This document shows positions 1 through 9,340 of a DNA stretch of 62,596 bases, one piece after another. Every line of letters begins with the position of its first letter. Position 1 is the stretch's first letter. A program made the translations under genes and the position numbers. Source of the DNA: an uncultured Blautia sp. (lineage in GTDB: Bacteria > Bacillota > Clostridia > Lachnospirales > Lachnospiraceae); assembly GCA_934378195.1 (NCBI GenBank), contig CAKRPO010000009.1, positions 1-62,596 on the forward strand, given 5' to 3'. Under the pieces are notes generated by a model that made no database searches, was not told where the DNA came from, and worked only from the letters and a program-made list of their open reading frames with translations.

Positions 1-3
1 TTC

Positions 4-130
4 GCAGTAACTTGGTCAAAATGCATTCCAAATCACCTTCGGTGATGGCATTTTGCCCCGTATGTCTCGGGATTTTGTCATATACATGACAAAACACCTC
101 GCGGAATATTACCTGTGAACAGTTACGAGA
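4..130. repeat. Hairpin-rich repeat-like element upstream of murE
   Basis: No gene is visible in 1-288. This part folds as nested hairpins. Outer arms GTAACT (7-12) and AGTTAC (121-126) are complementary. An inner hairpin has arms CAAAATGC and GCATTTTG around ATCACC-TTC-GGTGAT (18-56). A perfect 9-bp stem TTTTGTCAT/ATGACAAAA lies at 73-94. The right end (CTGTGAACAGTTAC) resembles the short palindrome family at 4491, 28756 and 42767, so this may be a longer member of that family. It may extend left of the window. Identity and mobility are inferred. Confidence 0.5.
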
Positions 131-136
131 TTCAAT

Positions 137-244
137 TATATCAGATGTGAGGTTACTCCCACGTTACCATTCAGCAGACATTGAAATGAGCATCCGTTTG
201 TGCTATTCTGTAATGGAGTATATCAGATGTGAGATGACTCCCAC
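137..244. repeat. Pair of 26-bp direct repeats related to the 109-bp element
   Basis: Two copies, 137-162 and 219-244, share the pattern TATATCAGATGTGAG-N2-ACTCCCAC and start 82 bp apart. The GACTCCCAC core and preceding GAG match the left part of the 109-bp elements at 28576 and 56260. They look like left halves or a tandem remnant of that family. The murE ribosome site (GAGGAGG) begins about 35 bp further on. Function unknown. Confidence 0.6.
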
Positions 245-288
245 TTAAGTTAAAGTAATAATTATATCCCGAGGCAGAGGAGGACAAT

Positions 289-1764
289 ATGAAGGTAGCA
301 ACACTATTAGAAGGTTTGGAATATACCTGCTGTCAGGGCAGTACAGAACAGGAAGTCACAACCGTTGTGTATGATTCACGTAAAGTAGAAGCAGATTCTC
401 TGTTCATCTGTATCCGTGGTGCGGTTGTGGACGGACACAAATTTGTACCGGATGTGATCGAGAAAGGTGCGAAGACACTTGTTGTAGAAGAAGATGTAGA
501 GGCACCGGCAGATGTGACCGTTATCAAGGTTGCAGATACCCGTTATGCAATGGCATTTATTTCTGCTGCATATTTCGGCCATCCGGCGGAGAAACTGAAA
601 ACGATCGGAATTACCGGAACCAAAGGTAAGACAACGACCACATATATGGTCAAATCCATTCTTGAGAATGCCGGATACAAAGTCGGCCTGATCGGAACGA
701 TCGAAGCGATCATCGGGGAAGAATCCATTCCGGCAAGCAATACGACACCGGAATCTTATCTGGTACAGGAATATTTCCGCAAGATGGTAGATGCAGGATG
801 TGACTGTGTAGTCATGGAGGTTTCATCACAGGGACTGATGCTGCACCGTACACAGGGATTTGTGTTTGACTATGGTATCTTTACCAATATCGAACCGGAC
901 CATATCGGACCGAATGAGCACAAGGATTTTGATGATTATCTCAGATGCAAATCCATGCTGCTTCGTCAGTGCCGTGTGGGAATCGTCAACCGTGATGATG
1001 AACATTTCGAGCGGATCATCGAGGGACATACCTGTCAGCTTGAGACTTATGGATTTTCTCCGGAAGCAGATCTGCGCGCAGAAGATGCGCATATGGTAGG
1101 CGGCAGAGGATATCTTGGCATTTCCTATCAGCTCAAAGGCCTGATGGAATTCCCTGTTGAGATCGATATTCCTGGTAAATTCAGCATTTACAATTCTCTG
1201 ACTGCGATTGCGATCTGCCGTCATTTTAATGTATCTGAAGAAAATATCATCAAGGCACTGAAGGTGGCAAGAGTCAAAGGACGTATCGAAATGATCAAAG
1301 TTTCCGATGAATTTACACTGATGATCGATTATGCACACAATGCGATGGCATTGGAGAGTCTTCTGACTACATTGAGAGAATACCATCCACATCGCCTGGT
1401 ATGTATGTTTGGCTGTGGTGGAAACCGTGCAAAATCCCGCCGTTATGAGATGGGAGAAGTTTCCGGACGGCTGGCAGACCTGACAATCATCACATCCGAT
1501 AACCCGAGATATGAAGAACCGCAGGATATCATTAATGATATTAAGACGGGCATCAGCAAGACAGATGGAAAATATGTGGAGATCTGTGACCGTAAGGAAG
1601 CAATTGCCTATGCGATCCATCATGGAGAGCCAGGAGACATCATCGTACTTGCAGGAAAAGGACATGAGGATTACCAGGAGATCAAAGGTAAGAAGTATCC
1701 TATGGATGAGAGAGTCCTGATCGCAGAGATTCTTCAGGAGGACAAAGAAAGAGCAGATAAATAA
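289..1764 (+). CDS. murE: UDP-N-acetylmuramoyl-tripeptide synthetase MurE
   Basis: Cytoplasmic Mur ligase that adds the third stem-peptide residue to UDP-MurNAc-L-Ala-D-Glu using ATP. At 491 residues it has normal family length. The ATP loop GTKGKT is at residues 110-115, and the substrate-specificity motif DNPR at about 404-407 is the form tied to meso-diaminopimelate, so DAP-type peptidoglycan is expected. The start has a strong GAGGAGG site. Its last A is the first base of the priA ATG (TAATG), so translation is probably coupled. It sits about 18 kb from the other division genes in this window. Confidence 0.97.
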   Translation: MKVATLLEGLEYTCCQGSTEQEVTTVVYDSRKVEADSLFICIRGAVVDGHKFVPDVIEKGAKTLVVEEDVEAPADVTVIKVADTRYAMAFISAAYFGHPAEKLKTIGITGTKGKTTTTYMVKSILENAGYKVGLIGTIEAIIGEESIPASNTTPESYLVQEYFRKMVDAGCDCVVMEVSSQGLMLHRTQGFVFDYGIFTNIEPDHIGPNEHKDFDDYLRCKSMLLRQCRVGIVNRDDEHFERIIEGHTCQLETYGFSPEADLRAEDAHMVGGRGYLGISYQLKGLMEFPVEIDIPGKFSIYNSLTAIAICRHFNVSEENIIKALKVARVKGRIEMIKVSDEFTLMIDYAHNAMALESLLTTLREYHPHRLVCMFGCGGNRAKSRRYEMGEVSGRLADLTIITSDNPRYEEPQDIINDIKTGISKTDGKYVEICDRKEAIAYAIHHGEPGDIIVLAGKGHEDYQEIKGKKYPMDERVLIAEILQEDKERADK

Positions 1765-3983
1765 TGATCTACGCGGATATCATTGTGGATATATCCCACG
1801 AAAAGCTTGACCGTAGTTTTCAGTATAAAGTCCCAAAGGAGCTGGAAGAGGAAATCCAGGTGGGTATGGTGGTCACCATTCCCTTTGGGAACGGCAACCA
1901 TGAGAGAAAAGGTTATGTGATCGGTCTTTCAGATAAGCCGGTATTTGATATAGCCAGGATGAAGGAACTACGTGGAATCTGCAGCAGCGAGGAGACGACA
2001 GAAGAACGTCTGATCGCACTGGCGGCCTGGATGAAGAATCGGTATGGTTCAACGATGGTGCAGGCACTGAAAACGGTATTTCCCGTAAGAGAAAAGGTCA
2101 AAGCGAAAGAAAAGAGATATGTTGTTCTGAATATAGAGGAAGAAGCAGCGGATAAGCTGGCTTCGGAACTGGAGCGCGGCAGATGTAAAGCACGTGCACG
2201 TGTTCTTCGTGCACTGCTTACAGAAAAGAAACTGGACTATACCAGAGCATCCAAAGAAATCGGGATGACGGCTTCGGTCCTGCGTCCCCTGATCGACCAG
2301 GGGGTGGTGCAGGTAACGCAGGATGAAGTCTATCGTATGGCGGTAGACGGAGATAATATTCCGCGAGAAAAGCTTTCTGTACTTACGGAAGCACAGGAAG
2401 AAGCACTGAAGCAGATTCAGGAAGAATGGAGCCGGGAGATACCACGTCCTGTTCTGATACATGGTGTGACCGGAAGTGGTAAGACACAGATCTACATGCA
2501 GCTGATCCAGCAGGTGATTGATGAGGGGAGACAGGTGATTGTCCTGATTCCGGAAATCGCGCTGACTTATCAGACGGTCCGCCGGTTTTATGGATGGTTC
2601 GGAGATAAGGTTTCTGTCCTGAATTCCAGACTTTCACAGGGAGAAAGATACGATCAGTTCAAGAGAGCAAAGCGTGGCGAGATCCAGATCATGGTAGGCC
2701 CGCGTTCAGCACTGTTTACACCCTTTTCCAGGCTTGGCCTGATCATTATTGATGAAGAACATGAACAGACATACAAAAGTGAGAACAGTCCCAGATATCA
2801 TGCCAGAGAGACGGCTGCATATCGCACACAGATGGAACATGCATATCTGGTGATGGGGTCGGCGACACCATCTCTGGAAGCATATACGAATGCTGTAAAC
2901 GGAGAATATCGCCTTGTGAAACTGAATGCCCGGTTTGAGGACCGGCCGCTTCCGGAAGTTTCTGTCGTGGATCTTCGTGAAGAACTGAAAAATGGCAATC
3001 GGTCCATATTGAGCCGAAGCCTGCAGACAGCAATCGAAAAGCGGCTTGAGCGAGGCGAACAGTCGGTACTTTTTCTGAACAGAAGAGGGTATGCTGGTTT
3101 TGTCTCTTGTCGTTCCTGTGGGGAGGCACTGAAATGTCCACATTGTGATGTGGCACTGACTGAGCACAACAATGGCAGACTGGTCTGTCATTACTGCGGC
3201 TATGAACAGCCACGTGTGGAGAAATGTCCGGTCTGTGGTTCACCTTATATCGGTGGTTTCAAAGCCGGAACACAGCAGATTGAGCAGGTAGTCCGCAAGG
3301 CATTTCCGAAGGCGAGAGTTCTTCGAATGGATTATGATACGACAAGGACGAAAGGCAGTTATGAAAAGATCCTGTCTTCATTTACTGAGCATAAGGCAGA
3401 TATTCTGGTTGGAACACAGATGATCGTCAAGGGACATGATTTTCCGGATGTGACACTGGTAGGTGCTGTGGCGGCAGATCTTTCACTGAATGCGGCGGAT
3501 TATCGCTGCGCAGAGCGGACGTTTCAACTGCTGACACAGGCAGTCGGGCGCTCCGGAAGAGGAAAAAAGGCCGGCGAAGCGATCATACAGAGCTATCATC
3601 CGGATCATTACAGCATTCAGGCCGCTGCCAGACAGGACTATGAAGCCTTTTATCAGGAAGAGATGGCATACCGTATGTTGATGGATTATCCGCCGGCGGC
3701 ACATATGCTTTCGGTGCTTGCATCCGGAGAAAATGAAGCACTTCTTACGCAGGGCATGGATTATCTGGCGAAATTTATAGAGCGGATCAGTGTGAGATAC
3801 AAGATCCATGTGATCGGACCGGCATATGCATCTGTAGGAAAAGTGAACGACATTTACCGAAAAGTTTTATATCTGAAACATCATGATGAGCAGATCCTGC
3901 AGGATATAAAAAGCAAAACAGAGAAATACATTGAAGTAAATTCCGGCTTCCGGAAGTTATTTATTCAATTTGATTATATATAA
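1764..3983 (+). CDS. priA: Primosomal protein N' (replication restart helicase PriA)
   Basis: DEAH-type 3'-to-5' helicase that reloads the replisome at stalled forks. The 739 residues include an N-terminal DNA-binding region, Walker A GVTGSGKT (234-241), DEEH (330-333), and eight zinc-binding cysteines (449, 452, 458, 461, 475, 478, 488, 491), the PriA signature inserted in the helicase core. The start overlaps the murE stop by one base. Followed by def and fmt, as in Bacillus and many clostridia. Confidence 0.97.
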   Translation: MIYADIIVDISHEKLDRSFQYKVPKELEEEIQVGMVVTIPFGNGNHERKGYVIGLSDKPVFDIARMKELRGICSSEETTEERLIALAAWMKNRYGSTMVQALKTVFPVREKVKAKEKRYVVLNIEEEAADKLASELERGRCKARARVLRALLTEKKLDYTRASKEIGMTASVLRPLIDQGVVQVTQDEVYRMAVDGDNIPREKLSVLTEAQEEALKQIQEEWSREIPRPVLIHGVTGSGKTQIYMQLIQQVIDEGRQVIVLIPEIALTYQTVRRFYGWFGDKVSVLNSRLSQGERYDQFKRAKRGEIQIMVGPRSALFTPFSRLGLIIIDEEHEQTYKSENSPRYHARETAAYRTQMEHAYLVMGSATPSLEAYTNAVNGEYRLVKLNARFEDRPLPEVSVVDLREELKNGNRSILSRSLQTAIEKRLERGEQSVLFLNRRGYAGFVSCRSCGEALKCPHCDVALTEHNNGRLVCHYCGYEQPRVEKCPVCGSPYIGGFKAGTQQIEQVVRKAFPKARVLRMDYDTTRTKGSYEKILSSFTEHKADILVGTQMIVKGHDFPDVTLVGAVAADLSLNAADYRCAERTFQLLTQAVGRSGRGKKAGEAIIQSYHPDHYSIQAAARQDYEAFYQEEMAYRMLMDYPPAAHMLSVLASGENEALLTQGMDYLAKFIERISVRYKIHVIGPAYASVGKVNDIYRKVLYLKHHDEQILQDIKSKTEKYIEVNSGFRKLFIQFDYI

Positions 3984-4017
3984 ATTTACATAAGAGAAAA
4001 AAGAGAGGAAGAATGAA

Positions 4018-4488
4018 ATGGCAATCAGAGTAATCAGAACAGAAGAAGACCCGGTTTTGAGAAAGATCAGCAAACCGGTTAAGGAAGTAACACCAAAGAT
4101 TGTGACATTGATCGATGACATGCTGGATACGATGTATGAGGCAATGGGAGTCGGTCTTGCGGCACCGCAGGTCGGCATTCTCAAGAGAATCGTAGTTATT
4201 GATGTCGGAGAAGGTCCGATCGTCCTGATCAATCCGGAGATCCTTGAAACTTCCGGAGAGCAGACAGGTGATGAAGGATGCCTGAGTGTACCGGGAATGG
4301 CCGGACAGGTGACCAGACCGAATTATGTCAAAGTCAAAGCTATGGATGAAGACATGAATGAAGTGATCTATGAAGGTACTGAACTTCTGGCACGTGCATT
4401 CTGCCATGAGATCGATCATCTCGATGGAAAGATGTACACTGATCTGGTAGAGGGAGAGCTTCACAGAACAAACTATGAAGAAGACTGA
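4018..4488 (+). CDS. def: Peptide deformylase
   Basis: Removes the N-formyl group from nascent proteins; a metal-dependent cytosolic enzyme. All three family motifs are present: [10 protein letters not shown] (44-53), EGCLS with metal ligand Cys88, and HEIDH (130-134) supplying two His ligands and the catalytic Glu. Its 156 residues are typical. A GAGAGGAAG ribosome site precedes the ATG. Its partner fmt, which adds the formyl group, follows after a 46-bp gap holding a truncated palindromic repeat. Confidence 0.97.
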   Translation: MAIRVIRTEEDPVLRKISKPVKEVTPKIVTLIDDMLDTMYEAMGVGLAAPQVGILKRIVVIDVGEGPIVLINPEILETSGEQTGDEGCLSVPGMAGQVTRPNYVKVKAMDEDMNEVIYEGTELLARAFCHEIDHLDGKMYTDLVEGELHRTNYEED

Positions 4489-4490
4489 AA

Positions 4491-4508
4491 TTGCTGTGAA
4501 CAGTAACA
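4491..4508. repeat. Truncated copy of the GTTRCTGT palindrome
   Basis: TTGCTGTGAACAGTAACA matches the copies at 28756 and 42767 except that nine central bases (GGAGTGAAC) are missing. Those bases lie between two GTGAAC direct repeats, as expected from slipped-strand deletion. It fills most of the def-fmt gap. Confidence 0.6.
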
Positions 4509-4534
4509 GACTGAGAAGAGGAGCAGACGACTAT

Positions 4535-5482
4535 ATGAAGATTGTTTATATGGGAACCCCGGATTTTGCAGTGCCGCCACTTGCAGCACTTGTAAAAAAC
4601 GGATATGAAGTGACAGCCGTTGTCACACAGCCGGACAAGCCAAAGGGAAGAGGCAAGACCCTTCTTCCGACACCGGTCAAGGAAGAGGCACTGAAACATG
4701 ATATTCCGGTTTACCAGCCACAGAAAGTACGTGATCCGGAATTCGTAGAGACTTTACAGGAACTGGAACCGGATATGATCGTAGTGGCTGCTTTTGGTCA
4801 GATCATTCCAAAGACGATTCTGGACATGCCGAAATATGGATGTCTGAACATTCATGCATCTCTTTTGCCTAAATACAGAGGTGCGGCACCGATTCAGCAG
4901 GCCGTGATCGACGGAGAAAAAGAATCCGGCGTAACGATCATGCAGATGGGTGTCGGACTGGATACCGGAGACATGATTTCGCAGGGAGTCGTGCCGCTCG
5001 CAGCCGATGAAACAGGTGGAAGCCTTTTTGACAAACTTGCAGAAGAAGGCGCATCACTTCTGATCCGTACGATTCCGTCAATCGTAGACGGAACAGCCAC
5101 TTATACGAAACAGCCGGAAGAAAGTCCGACACCGTATGCGGCAATGATCAGTAAGAAGATGGGACTTCTGGATTTTACAAAGAGTGCCGCAGAACTGGAG
5201 AGACTGGTACGTGGCTTAAATCCATGGCCAAGCGCTTATACTTTCCTCAATGGGAAGACATTGAAGGTGTGGAAATGTGCAATTGAAGAGGCAAAAGGTG
5301 GAAAAGAGGCACCGGGCACGATCATCAGTGTGGATAAATCCGGAATTCACGTTGCATGTGGAGAGGACGTATTAGTTCTTAAGGAAGTACAGCTGGAAGG
5401 AAAGAAACGAATGGAAACAGATGCGTTCCTTCGTGGATATCAGGTAACTGCAGGAACAATGCTGAAAGATCATAAGGAGTGA
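4535..5482 (+). CDS. fmt: Methionyl-tRNA formyltransferase
   Basis: Formylates Met-tRNAfMet with 10-formyl-tetrahydrofolate to make initiator tRNA. The catalytic Asn-x-His is N105/H107, followed by SLLPKYRGAAPI, and LDTGD is at 142-146; a C-terminal tRNA-binding domain follows. I choose the ATG at 4535 (MKIVYMG, 315 residues), which has a GAGGAG site; the frame is open upstream to 4475, but that part overlaps def and the repeat. Coupled to the next gene through AAGGAG near its stop. Confidence 0.96.
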   Translation: MKIVYMGTPDFAVPPLAALVKNGYEVTAVVTQPDKPKGRGKTLLPTPVKEEALKHDIPVYQPQKVRDPEFVETLQELEPDMIVVAAFGQIIPKTILDMPKYGCLNIHASLLPKYRGAAPIQQAVIDGEKESGVTIMQMGVGLDTGDMISQGVVPLAADETGGSLFDKLAEEGASLLIRTIPSIVDGTATYTKQPEESPTPYAAMISKKMGLLDFTKSAAELERLVRGLNPWPSAYTFLNGKTLKVWKCAIEEAKGGKEAPGTIISVDKSGIHVACGEDVLVLKEVQLEGKKRMETDAFLRGYQVTAGTMLKDHKE

Positions 5483-5487
5483 GGCAG

Positions 5488-6204
5488 ATGTACGGATATG
5501 GTTATGGATACGGATATTACGGATTTGACTGGACCTATATGCTTCTGATCATCGGAATGCTGCTGTCACTTGCGGCATCCACAAGACTGAAAAGCACATT
5601 TTCTTATTATAGAAAGATTAGAAGTGCGTCCGGACTGACCGGAGCGGAAACGGCACAGAGGATCCTTCGGGCTGCCGGCATTACAGATGTACATGTGCGT
5701 GCAATTTCCGGAAGCCTTACCGATCATTATGATCCGAGAACAAAGACCGTAAGTCTTTCAGAAGATATTTATGACAGGACTTCCTTGGCGGCAGTGGGAG
5801 TTGCAGCACATGAATGTGGACATGCGATTCAGCATGCAATCGGTTATGCACCACTTGAATTTCGAAGTGCGATCGTTCCAATCGCGAATTTTGGAAGCAG
5901 CCTTTCGTGGCCGTTGTTCCTGGTGGGACTTATTGCCGGAATCCGTCCACTGGTGACTGTCGGAATCGTGCTTTTTTCTCTGGCAGTTCTGTTTCAGCTT
6001 GTGACACTTCCGGTGGAGATCAATGCATCTTCCAGAGCTCTGAAAATGCTTCAGAGTACAGGAATCCTTGGAAGTGACGAAACAAAAGGCGCAAAAAAGG
6101 TGCTGACAGCTGCGGCAATGACCTATGTGGCTGCTCTGGCTGCTTCTATCCTGCAGCTTCTGAGACTTTTGATACTTGCAGGAGGAAGAAGACGAGATGA
6201 CTAA
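5488..6204 (+). CDS. YugP-type zinc metallopeptidase, membrane-bound
   Basis: Predicted neutral zinc metallopeptidase of the YugP family. The HECGH motif at 108-112 supplies two zinc ligands and the catalytic Glu. The Tyr/Gly-rich N-terminus is followed by a transmembrane helix (about 14-31), and hydrophobic helices flank and follow the active site. The ATG at 5488 is preferred over the in-frame GTG at 5479 because AAGGAGTGAGG lies just upstream. Placement between fmt and rsmB is common in clostridia. Its substrate is unknown. Confidence 0.88.
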   Translation: MYGYGYGYGYYGFDWTYMLLIIGMLLSLAASTRLKSTFSYYRKIRSASGLTGAETAQRILRAAGITDVHVRAISGSLTDHYDPRTKTVSLSEDIYDRTSLAAVGVAAHECGHAIQHAIGYAPLEFRSAIVPIANFGSSLSWPLFLVGLIAGIRPLVTVGIVLFSLAVLFQLVTLPVEINASSRALKMLQSTGILGSDETKGAKKVLTAAAMTYVAALAASILQLLRLLILAGGRRRDD

Positions 6205-7549
6205 TGGCATCAATACAAGAGAAATGATTCTGGAGATTCTTCTTCAGATCAACGAAGAAGGAGAACACAGCCATATTGCAATCCGCAATGCGCTGTCCAA
6301 ATATCAGTTCCTGCCGAAGCAGGAACGAGCTTTTATAACGAGAGTCTGCGAGGGAACGTTGGAATACAGGATTCTGATAGATTATATCATTGATTCCTTT
6401 TCAAAGATTCCGGTAGATAAGATGAAACCGCCAATCCGTGAAATCCTCCGGAGTGCGGTGTATCAGCTGAAATTTATGGATCGTGTGCCGGACAGCGCTG
6501 TCTGCAATGAGGCAGTGAAGCTGGCACAGAGAAAAGGCTTTTACAATCTGAAACCATTCGTGAACGGTGTTTTGCGTACTGTAGCAAGACAGCTTGACGA
6601 ACTGGAATATCCGTCAAGAGAAGAGAATCTTGTACGTTATCTTTCCGTTCGTTATTCGATGCCGGAAGATCTGGTGACACGCTGGCTGAATGATTACGGT
6701 GAAGAGACAACAGAAAAAATGCTTGCAGATTTTCTGGAAGAAAAACCGGTGACCGTGCGTTGCCGTACATACCTCAATTCTGTGGACAAGATCTGCGAAA
6801 GTCTTAAGAATCAGGGCGTTAAAGTAGAGCAGGCACCATATCTGCCTTATGCGAAGCGCATTTCCGGATACAATCACATTCTGGCGCTGGATGCATTTAT
6901 CCAGGGCAAAATGGTCGTGCAGGATGTCAGCTCTATGCTGGTTGCAGAAATCGCGAATCCGGCCAAGGGTGATTATGTGATAGATATGTGTGCGGCACCA
7001 GGCGGCAAGAGTCTTCATATGGGAGATAAGATGGAAGGTTATGGAACCGTAGATGCCCGGGATGTCAGTCAGTACAAAGTAGATCTGATCAATGAAAACA
7101 TCCACCGGACAGGCTCGATCAATGTACAGGCCAGAGTTCAGGATGCAACGATATTCGATGTGGAATCCGAATGCAAGGCAGATATCGTTCTTGCGGATGT
7201 GCCATGTTCCGGATACGGTGTGATCGGGAAGAAACCGGAAATCAAATACCGTTCTACTGCACAGAAGGAAGAAGAACTGGTGATCCTGCAGAGAACGATC
7301 CTTGACAAAGCTGCCGAATATGTGAAACCGAGAGGGGTACTGGTATTCAGTACATGTACGATAGCAAAAGAAGAAAACGAAGAGAATATGATGTGGTTTA
7401 TGAATAATCACCCGTTCAAACTGGAAAGTATTGATGAATTTATTCCGGAAGAACTCCGCAGTGAAACGACAGGACTTGGCTATCTGCAGATGCTTCCGGG
7501 TGTGCATGGCACAGACGGTTTCTTTATTGCGAGATTCAGAAGGAAATAA
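6197..7549 (+). CDS. rsmB: 16S rRNA (cytosine-967 C5) methyltransferase RsmB
   Basis: Methylates C967 of 16S rRNA using S-adenosylmethionine. An N-terminal NusB-like RNA-binding domain is followed by a Rossmann methyltransferase domain with DMCAAPGGK (263-271), DVPCSG containing Cys337, and STC containing Cys387, the two-cysteine pattern of m5C RNA methyltransferases. The ATG at 6197 (450 residues) overlaps the YugP stop by 8 bp and follows GGAGGAAG. The frame is open further upstream but without a better site. Confidence 0.95.
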   Translation: MTNGINTREMILEILLQINEEGEHSHIAIRNALSKYQFLPKQERAFITRVCEGTLEYRILIDYIIDSFSKIPVDKMKPPIREILRSAVYQLKFMDRVPDSAVCNEAVKLAQRKGFYNLKPFVNGVLRTVARQLDELEYPSREENLVRYLSVRYSMPEDLVTRWLNDYGEETTEKMLADFLEEKPVTVRCRTYLNSVDKICESLKNQGVKVEQAPYLPYAKRISGYNHILALDAFIQGKMVVQDVSSMLVAEIANPAKGDYVIDMCAAPGGKSLHMGDKMEGYGTVDARDVSQYKVDLINENIHRTGSINVQARVQDATIFDVESECKADIVLADVPCSGYGVIGKKPEIKYRSTAQKEEELVILQRTILDKAAEYVKPRGVLVFSTCTIAKEENEENMMWFMNNHPFKLESIDEFIPEELRSETTGLGYLQMLPGVHGTDGFFIARFRRK

Positions 7550-7551
7550 TT

Positions 7552-8592
7552 ATGACAGATATCAAATCAATGACGATAGATGAGTTAAAGGAACTCATGA
7601 CACAGATCGGGGAGAAGCCTTTTCGTGCCAAACAGATCTACAGCTGGCTGCATGAACATCTGGTAACTTCCTATGATGAGATGGCCAATATCCCCAAAAG
7701 TCTGAAGCAGAAGCTTGCCGATTATCCGATTACAGCACTGGAAGAGCTGGATGTACAGACTTCAAAAGTAGACGGCACCAGAAAGTATCTGTTCCGCCTT
7801 TCGGACGGAAATATGATCGAAAGTGTTCTGATGCGTTACAAATATGGAAATTCCGTCTGTATTTCTTCACAGGCAGGCTGTCGTATGGGATGCCGCTTCT
7901 GTGCATCGACGATCGGAGGACTGACCAGAAATCTTCTTCCGTCTGAGATGCTTGACCAGATCTACCGGATACAGACTTCTATTGGAGAACGTATCTCCAA
8001 TGTAGTTGTGATGGGAACCGGTGAGCCACTGGATAATTATGATAATCTTCTCAGATTTATCCATATCCTGACAGAAGACGGTGGAATCCACATCAGCCAG
8101 AGAAATCTGACGGTTTCCACCTGTGGGCTGGTTCCAAAGATTTATGAACTGGCGGAAGAAAAACTTCAGATGACACTGGCGGTTTCCCTTCATGCACCGA
8201 ACGATGAAAAGCGTCGGGAGCTTATGCCAATCGCCAATAAATATTCCATAGATGAACTGCTGGCAGCATGCAGAAATTATTTTGACAAGACAGGACGTCG
8301 GATCACATTTGAGTACAGTCTGGTAGCCGGTGTTAACGACAGTAAAGAAAATGCACAGGAGCTTGCCGGCCGACTGAAGGGTCTGAATTGTCATGTCAAT
8401 CTGATTCCGGTTAATCCGGTCAGAGAGAGAAGCTTTGTGCGTTCCACGCGTGAGGCGGTGGAGAATTTCAAAATAAATCTTGAAAAATGTGGAATAAATG
8501 GTACTATTAGAAGGGAAATGGGCAGCGATATTGACGGTGCCTGTGGTCAGTTAAGAAAAAGATACATGGAAAAAACAGAAAGTGAGAAGTGA
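7552..8592 (+). CDS. rlmN: Dual-specificity 23S rRNA/tRNA adenine-C2 methyltransferase RlmN
   Basis: Radical-SAM enzyme that makes 2-methyladenosine at A2503 of 23S rRNA and A37 of some tRNAs. The cluster motif is C110-x3-C114-x2-C117, and the second catalytic cysteine is Cys331 near the C-terminus (GACGQL). Length 346 is usual. It starts two bases after rsmB, matching the B. subtilis yloM-yloN order. Confidence 0.96.
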   Translation: MTDIKSMTIDELKELMTQIGEKPFRAKQIYSWLHEHLVTSYDEMANIPKSLKQKLADYPITALEELDVQTSKVDGTRKYLFRLSDGNMIESVLMRYKYGNSVCISSQAGCRMGCRFCASTIGGLTRNLLPSEMLDQIYRIQTSIGERISNVVVMGTGEPLDNYDNLLRFIHILTEDGGIHISQRNLTVSTCGLVPKIYELAEEKLQMTLAVSLHAPNDEKRRELMPIANKYSIDELLAACRNYFDKTGRRITFEYSLVAGVNDSKENAQELAGRLKGLNCHVNLIPVNPVRERSFVRSTREAVENFKINLEKCGINGTIRREMGSDIDGACGQLRKRYMEKTESEK

Positions 8593-8593
8593 C

Positions 8594-9340
8594 ATGAGGG
8601 TATATTCAGCTACGGATGTAGGGCAGAAAAGGAAGATGAACCAGGATTATGTGTTCGTTTCCGATAACCCGGTTGGAAATCTTCCGAATCTTTTTGTCGT
8701 TGCCGATGGTATGGGCGGGCATAATGCAGGCGATTATGCGTCTTCACATGCGGTCCAGACTCTGGTGGACGAGATCAGAAGAGATGCAGATTTCAACCCT
8801 ATCAAAGTGATTCGTCATGCCATTGAGACTGCAAATACGGAGATTCTGGAGCGTTCTCGCAGAGATGAACATCTCAGGGGAATGGGTACAACGATCGTTG
8901 TCTGCACGGTTGTTGGTCATTATGCATATGTGGCCAATGTAGGAGACAGTCGTTTATATGTGATCCAGGACGGAATCCATCAGGTAACCAAAGACCATTC
9001 GCTGGTACAGGAGATGGTCCGCATGGGCGAGATCAAACCGGAAGAAGCAAGAAATCATCCGGACAAGAATATCATCACCAGGGCGCTTGGTGCAGAAAGA
9101 ACCGTAGATATTGACTTTTTTGACCTGAAATTGGAACCGGACAGTACGATTCTTATGTGTTCCGATGGTCTGAGCAATATGGTAGAGGACAGTAAATTAG
9201 AAGAGATCATACTGGACAAGACAGAGGACCTGCCGGACAAGGGCGCGAGACTCCTTCGGGAAGCGAACCAGAACGGTGGTAAGGACAACATAGCAGTCAT
9301 ACTGGTAGAACCATTCACAAATGAGGTGGAAAAATGTTAA
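8594..9340 (+). CDS. prpC: PP2C-family serine/threonine phosphatase (PrpC/Stp)
   Basis: Manganese-dependent protein phosphatase that reverses PrkC phosphorylation. PP2C motifs are in order: VADGMGGHN, VGDSRLY, SDGLSN and KDNIAVI, with the metal-binding aspartates intact. The ATG at 8594 (248 residues) lies just past the rlmN stop; an upstream in-frame start at 8582 overlaps rlmN and lacks support. The gene overlaps the kinase gene by 7 bp, so enzyme and antagonist are made together. Confidence 0.94.
   Translation: MRVYSATDVGQKRKMNQDYVFVSDNPVGNLPNLFVVADGMGGHNAGDYASSHAVQTLVDEIRRDADFNPIKVIRHAIETANTEILERSRRDEHLRGMGTTIVVCTVVGHYAYVANVGDSRLYVIQDGIHQVTKDHSLVQEMVRMGEIKPEEARNHPDKNIITRALGAERTVDIDFFDLKLEPDSTILMCSDGLSNMVEDSKLEEIILDKTEDLPDKGARLLREANQNGGKDNIAVILVEPFTNEVEKC

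Noticed and set aside
826..1665. 279-codon minus-strand frame opposite murE
   Set aside because: Overlaps conserved MurE motifs; no start signal or recognisable domain.
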